Below, piece by piece: positions 1 through 6,076 of a stretch of DNA of 6,501 nt. The notes below the pieces were generated by a model. It did not search any database and was not told where the DNA came from. It saw nothing but the letters and a program-made list of their open reading frames with translations. Source of the stretch: an uncultured Bacilli bacterium (lineage in GTDB: Bacteria; Bacillota_I; Bacilli_A; RF39; UBA660); assembly GCA_944372725.1 (NCBI GenBank), contig CALWAA010000063.1, positions 1 to 6,501 of the forward strand, written 5' to 3'. The translations under genes and the position numbers were made by a program. The stretch's first letter is position 1, and each line of letters begins with the position of its first letter.

Positions 1-16
1 TTGTTATTTCTATCAT
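1..16 (-). CDS. 5' end of a divergent gene running off the left edge (partial)
   Basis: On the minus strand an ATG at 16-14 opens a frame reading M-I-E-I-T before the window ends. It is preceded by a GGAGGT Shine-Dalgarno (positions 27-22) with a 5-nt spacer, and further upstream by a good sigma-A promoter (64-91). This start apparatus makes a real gene likely, but five codons are too few to identify a product. The start does not look like ribosomal protein S20, whose gene lies near gpr-spoIIP in some Firmicutes. Confidence 0.6.
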
Positions 17-35
17 TTTTTACCTCCATTTAAAA

Positions 36-62
36 AACTGTGTTTTTTCTATTTACACAGTT
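36..62. repeat. Perfect 8-bp inverted repeat, possible operator in the divergent leader
   Basis: AACTGTGT (36-43) and ACACAGTT (55-62) are exact reverse complements separated by 11 bases. The repeat lies just downstream of the minus-strand -10 box (64-69), over the expected transcription start and leader of the left-hand gene. It could be a repressor operator or an RNA hairpin in the 5' untranslated leader. No T-tract follows on the minus strand that would make it a clear terminator. The repeat is seen directly; its function is inferred. Confidence 0.5.
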
Positions 63-63
63 A

Positions 64-91
64 ATTATAAACGGTCTTTCTTGATAGTCAA
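64..91 (-). promoter_or_regulatory. Sigma-A-type promoter for the divergent left-hand gene
   Basis: Read on the minus strand there is TTGACT (-35, positions 91-86), a 16-nt spacer and a perfect TATAAT (-10, positions 69-64). The predicted start is near 57, giving a leader of about 40 nt before the ATG at 16. This is the best consensus match among the promoters in the window. Confidence 0.7.
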
Positions 92-140
92 TTGTATGTA
101 ATCTTAAGAAACTATTAAATTGGTTTCTTTTTTTCAGGGT

Positions 141-173
141 TTGACAATTTTTTTAAATATTTCTTTATATAAT
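141..173 (+). promoter_or_regulatory. Probable sigma-A-type promoter for the spoIIP-like gene
   Basis: A perfect TTGACA -35 hexamer lies at 141-146. The -10 is ambiguous in the AT-rich run that follows: TTTATA (164-169) at 17 nt and TTATAT (165-170) at 18 nt are properly spaced but weak, while the exact TATAAT at 168-173 is 21 nt away. A second TATAAT at 174-179 is too close to the start codon to be a likely -10. No CATAnnnTA-type sporulation -10 is visible here, although spoIIP is transcribed by the mother-cell factor sigma-E in Bacillus subtilis. Confidence 0.45.
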
Positions 174-190
174 TATAATGGGTGAAGAAA

Positions 191-1126
191 ATGAAACGAT
201 TTATTACTTTAAAAAGAAAAAGTGTACCAAGATATAAACTTTATTATTTAGTTTTAGTTTTTCTAATTTTAATTATATTTCTTTTTAATTTTCTTATAAA
301 TTTTCTATTAAATCATGTTTCAGGGGATAGTTTTTTAAATGTTTTAGTTGGTAATAGTTTTGGTAATGTTACTGAATATCAGACTTCTAATTTAAGACAA
401 GAATATCTTTATCGTAATTCTTTTGGAATTCTTTTTCCAAATACACTTCCTGTTATGGAAGAAAATCATTCATTAGAAAATATTGTTAATTGTGATTTAA
501 CTAATGTTGTCTATATTTATAATACTTTTCAAACGGATGGATATTTAAGTCAGCTTTTTAATAGTTATAATACTCGTTCTTATGTTACGCAAGCTAGTTT
601 TATTTTAAGTGAATATTTAAAAGCGTGGGAAATAGGTAGTATTGTTGAGGAAAAAAGTGTGGTGGAAGTAGCAAAAGATAATGATATTCCTTATACGAAT
701 AGTTATGCTGCTTCTAGAATATTATTAGAACAAAGAGTACAAGAAAATAATAGCTTAAAATATTTCTTTGATTTACAAATATCAGATTACGAAAGAGATG
801 CTACTACAGTGAATATTAATGGGGTAGACTATGCTAAAATACTTTTTGTGGTTGGTACTGATAATGGAAATTACCAAGATAATCAAGAATTTGCCGGAAA
901 GTTAAATCAACTACTAGAAAGTATTAATCCTTCTTTAACTAGAGGTGTTTCTTTACGTGGAGGGACTGGTTATCAAGGGGTTTATAATCAGGATTTTTCA
1001 GGGAAGACACTATTAATTCAAGTTGGTGGAGTATATAATACGATTGATGAAGTTAATCGCTCTATGAAAGTTTTAGCTCAAGTTATTGCTACTTATATTA
1101 AGGAGGAAAATCATGAAAAAGAATAA
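191..1126 (+). CDS. spoIIP: SpoIIP-family protein with degenerate active-site motifs
   Basis: SpoIIP is a membrane-anchored, zinc-dependent peptidoglycan amidase/endopeptidase that works with SpoIID and SpoIIM in engulfment during endospore formation. This 311-aa protein has a basic N-terminus, one membrane segment (about residues 17-40) and an extracytoplasmic domain. Family motifs can be followed: VVYIYNTFQTDGYL (106-119), YFFDLQISD (191-199), ILFVVGTDN (217-225), and GVYNQDFSGKTLLIQVGG (263-280). As I recall the family, these should read YHTHxTES, DIHRDS and (L/I)E(V/F)GG; here the histidines and glutamates are N111, F113, D116, Q196 and Q277. The fold is therefore likely kept but metal binding and catalysis are doubtful. 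I chose ATG 191 because GGGTGA (180-185) gives it a Shine-Dalgarno with a 5-nt gap; GTG 182 (three residues longer) has none. The length is somewhat short for the family. No gpr gene precedes it, unlike in Bacillus. Confidence 0.82.
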   Translation: MKRFITLKRKSVPRYKLYYLVLVFLILIIFLFNFLINFLLNHVSGDSFLNVLVGNSFGNVTEYQTSNLRQEYLYRNSFGILFPNTLPVMEENHSLENIVNCDLTNVVYIYNTFQTDGYLSQLFNSYNTRSYVTQASFILSEYLKAWEIGSIVEEKSVVEVAKDNDIPYTNSYAASRILLEQRVQENNSLKYFFDLQISDYERDATTVNINGVDYAKILFVVGTDNGNYQDNQEFAGKLNQLLESINPSLTRGVSLRGGTGYQGVYNQDFSGKTLLIQVGGVYNTIDEVNRSMKVLAQVIATYIKEENHEKE

Positions 1127-1442
1127 AAAGAGTAAATATTTTTTTCGGATTTTATTTTGTTTCTTTTTGGTTTTTGTGGCTCTTTTAATTGCATATGAAT
1201 CTGGTTATTATGAAACAAGAATGGGAAATAAGGCAGTACTTACCAAAGAAGCGATGGAAAAATTTGAGGAAGATGTAGCTAATGGTGAAGTTGTTGATAT
1301 TAAAGATTATTTGGAAGATGATAGTGTTGATTATTCAACGGGTGTGACTAAAATTGGCAATAAGATTACGAGTGGAATTAGTGAGGTTATGACGAAAGGC
1401 CTTACTGGTTTATTTGATGCTTTAAAAGGACTTTTTTGGTAG
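1113..1442 (+). CDS. Small single-pass membrane protein coupled to spoIIP (YqxA-position protein)
   Basis: This 109-aa protein has a lysine-rich start, one hydrophobic segment (about residues 10-28), an acidic extracytoplasmic stretch (about 44-73: LTKEAMEKFEEDV, VDIKDYLEDD) and a C-terminal amphipathic helix with regularly spaced Gly/Leu/Phe (about 81-109). It starts at ATG 1113, 14 bp inside the end of the spoIIP-like gene, behind a strong AAGGAGG at 1100-1106, so translational coupling is likely. An upstream ATG at 1086 in the same frame lies before this ribosome binding site and is unlikely to be used. The size, topology and position directly after spoIIP match YqxA (DUF3679) of Bacillus, whose function is unknown. 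I cannot confirm homology by sequence alone, and the molecular role is unknown. Confidence 0.78.
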   Translation: MKKNKKSKYFFRILFCFFLVFVALLIAYESGYYETRMGNKAVLTKEAMEKFEEDVANGEVVDIKDYLEDDSVDYSTGVTKIGNKITSGISEVMTKGLTGLFDALKGLFW

Positions 1443-1487
1443 ATTTTATAAGAAAAATTTAGTACAATAATTCTTAAAGAGGGAATT

Positions 1488-3335
1488 ATGATGTATTTTA
1501 AAGTAGTGAATGGAAGAGTAGAAATAGATGCTAAAACCATTTTAGAAGAAGTAAATTTAGAGATAAAAGATAAAGACCATATTGCTATTATTGGGAGAAA
1601 TGGGGTAGGTAAATCTACTCTTTTAAAAGCAATTATTAATCCAGAACTATTTAGTGAAGGTGTTGGTGAAGAAAAATTTGGAATTACAACTTTTGGAAGT
1701 TTTCATATTGGTTTTTTAAAACAAAATGCGGGATTAACAGAAAATCATACTTTATTAGAAGAAATATTAGAAGTTTATAAACCTATTATTCAAGTAGAAA
1801 GGAAATTAAGGGAATTAGAAAGTAAGTTGGAGTCTGGTTCATCCTCTATAGAGGATGCTAACTCTTATGTGGAATTAGAAGAATATTATAAAAATATTGG
1901 TGGGTATGATTATAAAAAAGAATATTTAACAGCTTTAACTAAAAATGGTTTTACGACTTCTCTTTTAGATAAAAAGATTTCGGCTTTCTCTGGGGGTGAG
2001 CAAACTAAGATTAGTTTTATTAAGCTTGTTTTAAGCAAACCGGATTTGCTCTTGCTAGATGAACCAACGAATCATTTAGATATTTTGGGTGTAGAATGGT
2101 TGGAAGAATACTTGAGGAATTATCCGAAAACTTTTATAGTTGTATCACATGACCGAATGTTTATTAATCGGGTAGCTAATAAAATTTATGAAATTGAATA
2201 TGGGGAGACAACTCTTTACCATGGTAATTATGAAAATTATGAAAAAGAGAAAAAGACTAGAAGAGAAGCATATATTAAAAGTTATGAGCGTCAACAAAAA
2301 GAAATTGCTAGATTGCAGAGAATTGCAGACCGGTTTCGTTATAAACCATCAAAGGCACGTATGGCTATGTCTAAATTAAAGCAAATTGAGAGAATGGTTA
2401 AATTAGAAGCGCCGGAAAAAGAAAACTATACTACTTTTCATGCTAATTTTGCTGATTTTCAGGAAAGTGGGAAAGTGGTTTTAAGTGTAGAGCATTTAAA
2501 GTTTGGTTATACAAGTACTTTGGGTGAGGCCACATTTACTTTGAATAAAGGAAGAAGAATGGGAATTGTGGGTGGTAATGGAAGTGGTAAATCAACCCTT
2601 TTGAAAACAATTATGGGTTATTTACCTGCTTTAGCCGGAACTTGTGAATTTGGTTTTCATGTTACCACGGCTTATTTTGACCAACAATTTGATACACTTA
2701 ATCCTAATTTAACTGTTTATGAAGATTTTAAGGAAAAATTTCCTTTCAAAAATGATTTTGAAATTCGTTCGGCTTTAGCAAGTTTTATGTTTTATCCGGA
2801 AGATATTAATAAAAAAATAGCAGTTTTATCAGGAGGAGAAAAGGTGAGGTTAGCTTTATGTGAAGTCGTTTTTAGTAATGCTAATTTCTTGATACTTGAT
2901 GAACCAACCAATCATTTGGATATTTTATCTAAAGAAAAATTAGAAGATATTTTAGTCCATTATCCTGGTACCATTCTTTTTGTGTCACATGACCGATATT
3001 TTATTCAAAAAATCGCTGATTCTATTTTAGATTTTGATGGTAAAAATGTAACTTATTATGATTATACTTATGATGATTATTTAATGAAGAAAAATGAGAG
3101 GGAAGAACCAGTAAAAGAAATAGAAAAAGGAACCCAAAAAGTTCAAAAAGAAAATAAAAAGGTTTCTCATTCTCTAGATAAACAAATTAGTAAACTAGAG
3201 GGTGAAATAGAAGAATTAAAGAAAGAATTGTTTTTAGAAGAAGTTTATACTAATAAAGAAAAATATCAAGAAGTAGAGGCTAAAATAAATGATTTAGAAG
3301 AAAAATTAAATGAACTCTTGCTTCATTGGGATTAA
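1488..3335 (+). CDS. ABC-F family ATPase (ribosome-associated, YdiF/Uup-like)
   Basis: This 615-aa soluble protein has two ABC ATPase domains and no membrane segment, the layout of ABC-F translation factors that bind the ribosomal E site. Domain 1 has Walker A GRNGVGKST (36-44), signature SGGEQ (168-172), Walker B LLLLDEP with catalytic E192 and switch His221. The inter-domain helical linker (about 240-310) carries the basic RFRYKPSKARMAMSKLKQIERM stretch. Domain 2 has Walker A GGNGSGKST (362-370), signature SGGEK (448-452), catalytic E472 and His501. A charged coiled coil (about 560-615) follows, as in ABC-F proteins with a C-terminal extension. All catalytic residues are intact. The linker looks ordinary, so nothing points to antibiotic resistance. 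The GAGG ribosome site at 1479-1482 serves ATG 1488 or the adjacent ATG 1491 equally well. No terminator separates it from the gene before, 45 bp away, so co-transcription is likely. The exact subfamily is uncertain. Confidence 0.93.
   Translation: MMYFKVVNGRVEIDAKTILEEVNLEIKDKDHIAIIGRNGVGKSTLLKAIINPELFSEGVGEEKFGITTFGSFHIGFLKQNAGLTENHTLLEEILEVYKPIIQVERKLRELESKLESGSSSIEDANSYVELEEYYKNIGGYDYKKEYLTALTKNGFTTSLLDKKISAFSGGEQTKISFIKLVLSKPDLLLLDEPTNHLDILGVEWLEEYLRNYPKTFIVVSHDRMFINRVANKIYEIEYGETTLYHGNYENYEKEKKTRREAYIKSYERQQKEIARLQRIADRFRYKPSKARMAMSKLKQIERMVKLEAPEKENYTTFHANFADFQESGKVVLSVEHLKFGYTSTLGEATFTLNKGRRMGIVGGNGSGKSTLLKTIMGYLPALAGTCEFGFHVTTAYFDQQFDTLNPNLTVYEDFKEKFPFKNDFEIRSALASFMFYPEDINKKIAVLSGGEKVRLALCEVVFSNANFLILDEPTNHLDILSKEKLEDILVHYPGTILFVSHDRYFIQKIADSILDFDGKNVTYYDYTYDDYLMKKNEREEPVKEIEKGTQKVQKENKKVSHSLDKQISKLEGEIEELKKELFLEEVYTNKEKYQEVEAKINDLEEKLNELLLHWD
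1840..1857. repeat. 18-bp perfect palindrome inside the ABC-F gene
   Basis: CATCCTCTATAGAGGATG equals its own reverse complement, and it is richer in G and C than the surrounding gene. It encodes residues around 118-124 in the variable region between Walker A and the signature motif of domain 1. It could fold as a 7-bp RNA hairpin with a TATA loop or act as a protein-binding site, or it may be chance. The palindrome is seen directly; no function is assigned. Confidence 0.4.
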
Positions 3336-3342
3336 TATTCTA

Positions 3343-3371
3343 TTGATTTATTTTTAAAAATAATTTAAAAT
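3343..3371 (+). promoter_or_regulatory. Possible sigma-A promoter for the lipoprotein gene
   Basis: In the 60-bp gap after the ABC-F gene, TTGATT (3343-3348) and TAAAAT (3366-3371) are separated by exactly 17 nt. The predicted start near 3378 leaves a short leader with GGAGG at 3384-3388, 7 nt before the ATG at 3396. The gap is almost pure A+T, so chance matches are easy and confidence is modest. Confidence 0.4.
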
Positions 3372-3395
3372 AATAATAGTCATGGAGGACTATAA

Positions 3396-4253
3396 ATGAA
3401 GAAAGTAATTAAATTTTTAACATTGAGTTTATTTATGCTTGTTTTATCAGGTTGTGGTGAAGGTAATTTAAATCAAGGCGATGTTTATACGACAATTTAT
3501 CCGATTGAATATTTAACGAATTATTTATATGGAGAAGAAAGTGATGTTAATAGTATTTATCCACATGGGGCCGATGTAGAGTCATATGAACTTACAGATA
3601 AACAAAAACAAAATTATAGTAGTGGGAATTTATTTGTATATAATGGTTTAACGAATGAAAAAGAACTTGCTCGAGAATTTTTAAATCAAAATCCCGATTT
3701 ACTTTTAATTGATGTTTCTTATGGATTAAATTATGAATATGCGATTGAAGAATTGTGGTTATCACCGAATAATTTTTTGATGTTAGCTAAAAATATTCGC
3801 AATAATTTGTTAGATTATACCACTAGTACAGTTTTAAGTGAGGCAATTAATGAAAGATATGATGAATTAGAAGTGACTTTATCTTTTATGGATGCGGAAC
3901 TGCGAAGTGTGGCAACAGAGGCTCGAAGTGATGGAAATCCAACGATTGTCGTATCTAGTAGGAAGCTTGCTTTTTTAAAAAATTATGGATTTGATGTTGT
4001 TATTTTGAATGAAGAAAGTAATGGAGAAGCGATAGAGGAAGGCTTTGATGATGGTACTTATACGGATTTTTATCTATGTGATATCGATGAAAAAACAGAT
4101 TTTATTTCTTCCTTAGAAAGTGAATATGATGCTAATATTATAAATGTGGATACAATGTATACATTAACAGATGAAGAAGCAAATAATAATGAAACTTATT
4201 TAACGATTATGCGTGATTTTATTGATAATATAAGGAATACGACGTTAGGCTAA
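3396..4253 (+). CDS. ZnuA/TroA-type solute-binding lipoprotein with altered metal ligands
   Basis: This 285-aa protein has a lipoprotein signal peptide with lipobox LSGC, so Cys20 should be lipidated and anchor it outside the membrane. The rest resembles cluster A-I metal-binding proteins of Zn/Mn ABC importers: YTTIYPIEYLTNYL (31-44), GADVESYELT (58-67), NLFVYNGL (78-85), ELWLSPNNFLMLAKNI (119-134), IVVSSRKLAFLKNYGF (184-199) and a final MRDFIDNIR helix (272-280). In typical members the ligands are His in GADPHSYE, His in DPHxWLxP, His or Glu in SHxAFxYL, and a late Asp. Here these positions appear to be E62, E119, S188 and perhaps D252, and the His-rich loop typical of ZnuA is absent. It may bind a different cation, or no metal. 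No permease or ATPase partner lies in the window. GGAGG (3384-3388) sets the start. Its stop codon is inside the following terminator stem, so it probably forms its own transcript. Confidence 0.8.
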   Translation: MKKVIKFLTLSLFMLVLSGCGEGNLNQGDVYTTIYPIEYLTNYLYGEESDVNSIYPHGADVESYELTDKQKQNYSSGNLFVYNGLTNEKELAREFLNQNPDLLLIDVSYGLNYEYAIEELWLSPNNFLMLAKNIRNNLLDYTTSTVLSEAINERYDELEVTLSFMDAELRSVATEARSDGNPTIVVSSRKLAFLKNYGFDVVILNEESNGEAIEEGFDDGTYTDFYLCDIDEKTDFISSLESEYDANIINVDTMYTLTDEEANNNETYLTIMRDFIDNIRNTTLG

Positions 4254-4272
4254 TCTTGAGTTTAGCCTTTTT
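4247..4272 (+). terminator. Rho-independent terminator after the lipoprotein gene
   Basis: AGGCTAA (4247-4253) pairs with TTAGCCT (4262-4268) around an 8-nt loop, followed by TTTTT (4268-4272). The upstream arm contains the last codons and the stop of the lipoprotein gene. The stem is short but has three G-C pairs in an otherwise AT-rich region. The loop also holds the proposed -35 box of the ffh promoter. Confidence 0.65.
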
Positions 4273-4284
4273 GTATGATAAAAT
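4256..4284 (+). promoter_or_regulatory. ffh: Extended -10 promoter for ffh, overlapping the terminator
   Basis: TTGAGT (4256-4261), a 17-nt spacer and TAAAAT (4279-4284) form a sigma-A-like promoter. The -10 is preceded by TGA (4276-4278), giving the TGn extended -10 motif. The expected start is near 4291, just before GGAG at 4294-4297, so the leader is only about 16 nt. The -35 sits in the loop of the upstream terminator and the spacer contains its 3' arm and T-tract. Confidence 0.55.
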
Positions 4285-4306
4285 ATTTTTATTGGAGATG
4301 ATATCA

Positions 4307-5614
4307 ATGTTTGAATATATGGGAGATAGAATTAGTAAAGCAATTAAAAATATAAGAGGAATGGGTACAATTACTGAAGAAAATATTAGTGATGCGATGC
4401 GAGAAATCAGACTTGCTTTACTTGAAGCTGATGTTAATTATCAAGTTGTAAAAGAATTTGTAGCGAGTGTAAAAGAAAAAGCATTAGGACTTGATGTATC
4501 TAAAAGTTTAAAGCCAGATGAACTTTTTATTAAGCTTGTTAAAGATGAATTAGTAGAATTACTTGGGGGGGAATATGAACCTTTAAAAGTAAATAATGGA
4601 ACGACTATTTTAATGCTTTGTGGACTTCAAGGTAGTGGTAAGACAACTACAGCAGGAAAACTTGCTAATTATGTAAGAAAAAAATATCATAAAAAACCAC
4701 TTTTAGTAGCTTGTGATATTTATCGTCCAGCAGCGATAGAACAATTAGTAGAAATAGGAAAAAGTTTAAATGTACCAGTATTTACGAAAGGTAAAATTAG
4801 TCCTGTAGAAATTGTTCGTGAAGCATTAGAGTATGCTAGAGAAAATCAGCTTGATTATATTATTATTGATACCGCAGGACGTTTACAAATTGATGAAGCT
4901 TTAATGGGTGAACTTGAAGAGTTATCGTCTAACTTTAAAATGGATGAAACAATTTTAGTTATCGATGCGATGATGGGGCAAGATGCCATTAATGTTATTA
5001 CGGGATTTAATGAAAAACTTAAATTAACAGGTACAATATTAACAAAACTTGATGGTAATACTAAGGGTGGTGTTGCCTTATCCGTTAGACATTTAACGCA
5101 TATTCCAATTAAGTTTGTTGGGGATTCTGAGAAAATGGATGGACTAAGAGAGTTTTATCCGGACCGGATGGCTGAGCGAATTCTTGATATGGGAGATATT
5201 TTAGGGATTGCTGAAAAGGTAGAAGGTTTAATCAGTGAAGATGATGCTAAAAATCAAATGGCGAAAATGCGTAAAGGAAAATATGATTTAGAAGATTTCT
5301 TAACCAATATTAAACAAATTAAAAAGTTAGGACCTTTGGAAAATATTTTAAAAATGCTTCCCGGTGCAAGAAAAATGGGACTTAATAATGTTAATATTGA
5401 CCCTAAACAACTAGCTCATGTAGAAGCAATTATTAGTTCTATGACACCAGAAGAAAGACATAATCCAGAAATTCTTAAAGCAAGTAGGAAAAAGAGAATT
5501 GCTATGGGTAGTGGCGTAAGTGTGGAAGAAGTAAATCGCTTGCTTAAACAATTTGAATCTATGAAAGATATGATGAAACGTTTTAGTAATGGAAATATGA
5601 AAATGCCATTTTAA
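4307..5614 (+). CDS. ffh: Signal recognition particle GTPase Ffh (SRP54)
   Basis: Ffh binds SRP RNA and signal peptides of nascent membrane and secreted proteins, and delivers ribosomes to the receptor FtsY. The 435-aa protein has the full domain order. The N domain (about 1-90) has the MREIRLALLEADVNYQVV helix (31-48). The G domain has P-loop GLQGSGKT (106-113), DIYRPAA (137-143), DTAGR (188-192) and TKLDGNTKGG (246-255). The methionine-rich M domain (about 315-435) has LGPLENILKMLPG (341-353) and the RNA-binding ASRKKRIAMGSGVSVEEVNRLL segment (392-413). All GTPase motifs are intact and the length is close to the usual 440-450. ATG 4307 was chosen because GGAG (4294-4297) lies 9 nt upstream and the protein then begins MFEYMGDRISKAI, as family members do; the 17 extra in-frame codons upstream overlap the promoter and terminator. 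No ylxM gene precedes it, unlike in Bacillus. Confidence 0.98.
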   Translation: MFEYMGDRISKAIKNIRGMGTITEENISDAMREIRLALLEADVNYQVVKEFVASVKEKALGLDVSKSLKPDELFIKLVKDELVELLGGEYEPLKVNNGTTILMLCGLQGSGKTTTAGKLANYVRKKYHKKPLLVACDIYRPAAIEQLVEIGKSLNVPVFTKGKISPVEIVREALEYARENQLDYIIIDTAGRLQIDEALMGELEELSSNFKMDETILVIDAMMGQDAINVITGFNEKLKLTGTILTKLDGNTKGGVALSVRHLTHIPIKFVGDSEKMDGLREFYPDRMAERILDMGDILGIAEKVEGLISEDDAKNQMAKMRKGKYDLEDFLTNIKQIKKLGPLENILKMLPGARKMGLNNVNIDPKQLAHVEAIISSMTPEERHNPEILKASRKKRIAMGSGVSVEEVNRLLKQFESMKDMMKRFSNGNMKMPF

Positions 5615-5623
5615 GGAGGTAGA

Positions 5624-6022
5624 ATGGAGAAGTTTATTGTTTTTTTGTCTTCAGTATTTGAATTTATCTTTTATACCTTTTTGATGGTACTGATTGGTTG
5701 CATTCCTATTAATAATCAAGCCTTAAAATTATTGGTTCATTTTTTAGGATTAATTTTTGTTGCTTTTTTCTTTTATATTTTAATTCGTTTTATTTTTAAT
5801 AAATTAGATATGAGAGCTAAAAAATATATTTATTATGTTGTAGTAGTAAATTTTATATTAGGTTTAATTGCACCAATCATTTTAATTCTTATTATTCCTA
5901 GTGAAGTTCTTACTAATTTTGCTTTTTTGGTTTTAGTTAGTTCGGTTTATTATGGTATTCTTATTAATGTATTATTGTGTTTCTTTAATTATTTTTTAAC
6001 TAATCGTTATAAAAAAGCATGA
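5624..6022 (+). CDS. Four-helix integral membrane protein of unknown function
   Basis: This 132-aa protein is almost entirely hydrophobic, with about four membrane segments (roughly residues 5-27, 35-58, 67-92 and 97-125) and short basic loops (NKLDMRAKKY at 59-68; a C-terminal NRYKKA). Its AAGGAGGT ribosome site (5613-5620) overlaps the ffh stop codon, so it is almost certainly co-transcribed and perhaps translationally coupled with ffh. It ends in TGA followed at once by an in-frame TAA. I see no catalytic or binding motif and do not recognise the family. Its place behind ffh is not enough to infer a role in protein targeting. Confidence 0.82.
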   Translation: MEKFIVFLSSVFEFIFYTFLMVLIGCIPINNQALKLLVHFLGLIFVAFFFYILIRFIFNKLDMRAKKYIYYVVVVNFILGLIAPIILILIIPSEVLTNFAFLVLVSSVYYGILINVLLCFFNYFLTNRYKKA

Positions 6023-6032
6023 TAAACACCTA

Positions 6033-6060
6033 GACATTATTATTATTTAGTCATAAGATA
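6033..6060 (+). promoter_or_regulatory. Possible mother-cell (sigma-K/sigma-E-like) sporulation promoter
   Basis: CATAAGATA (6052-6060) fits the CATAnnnTA -10 element of sigma-K, which sigma-E promoters partly share. A GACA at 6033-6036, 15 nt upstream, resembles the sigma-K -35 mACm, although the usual spacing is about 16 nt. The element lies directly before the CotD-like coat gene, the class of gene this factor controls. The predicted start near 6066 leaves only about 11 nt before the GTG, with AGGAGG just fitting, so the geometry is tight. Confidence 0.42.
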
Positions 6061-6076
6061 CACTAGAGGAGGGAAA

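Noticed and set aside
106..129. Inverted repeat AAGAAAC/GTTTCTT followed by a T-run, resembling a terminator
   Set aside because: The 7-bp stem has only two G-C pairs, and no plus-strand gene lies upstream to be terminated. It may be chance in AT-rich DNA.
1331..1540. Minus-strand 69-codon open frame across the end of the small membrane gene and start of the ABC-F gene
   Set aside because: It is antisense to two well-supported genes with their own ribosome sites, and its translation shows no recognisable motif.
2188..2379. 63-codon plus-strand open frame inside the ABC-F gene
   Set aside because: It lies out of frame within an intact, highly conserved coding region.
3348..3363. Palindrome TTATTTTTAAAAATAA after the ABC-F gene
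   Set aside because: It is A+T only, so it is a weak hairpin expected by chance in this composition, and it has no G-C stem to act as a terminator.
4256..4306. Seventeen-residue N-terminal extension of Ffh
   Set aside because: It would start inside the terminator and promoter region and has no ribosome site, whereas ATG 4307 has GGAG at a good distance and matches the usual Ffh N-terminus.
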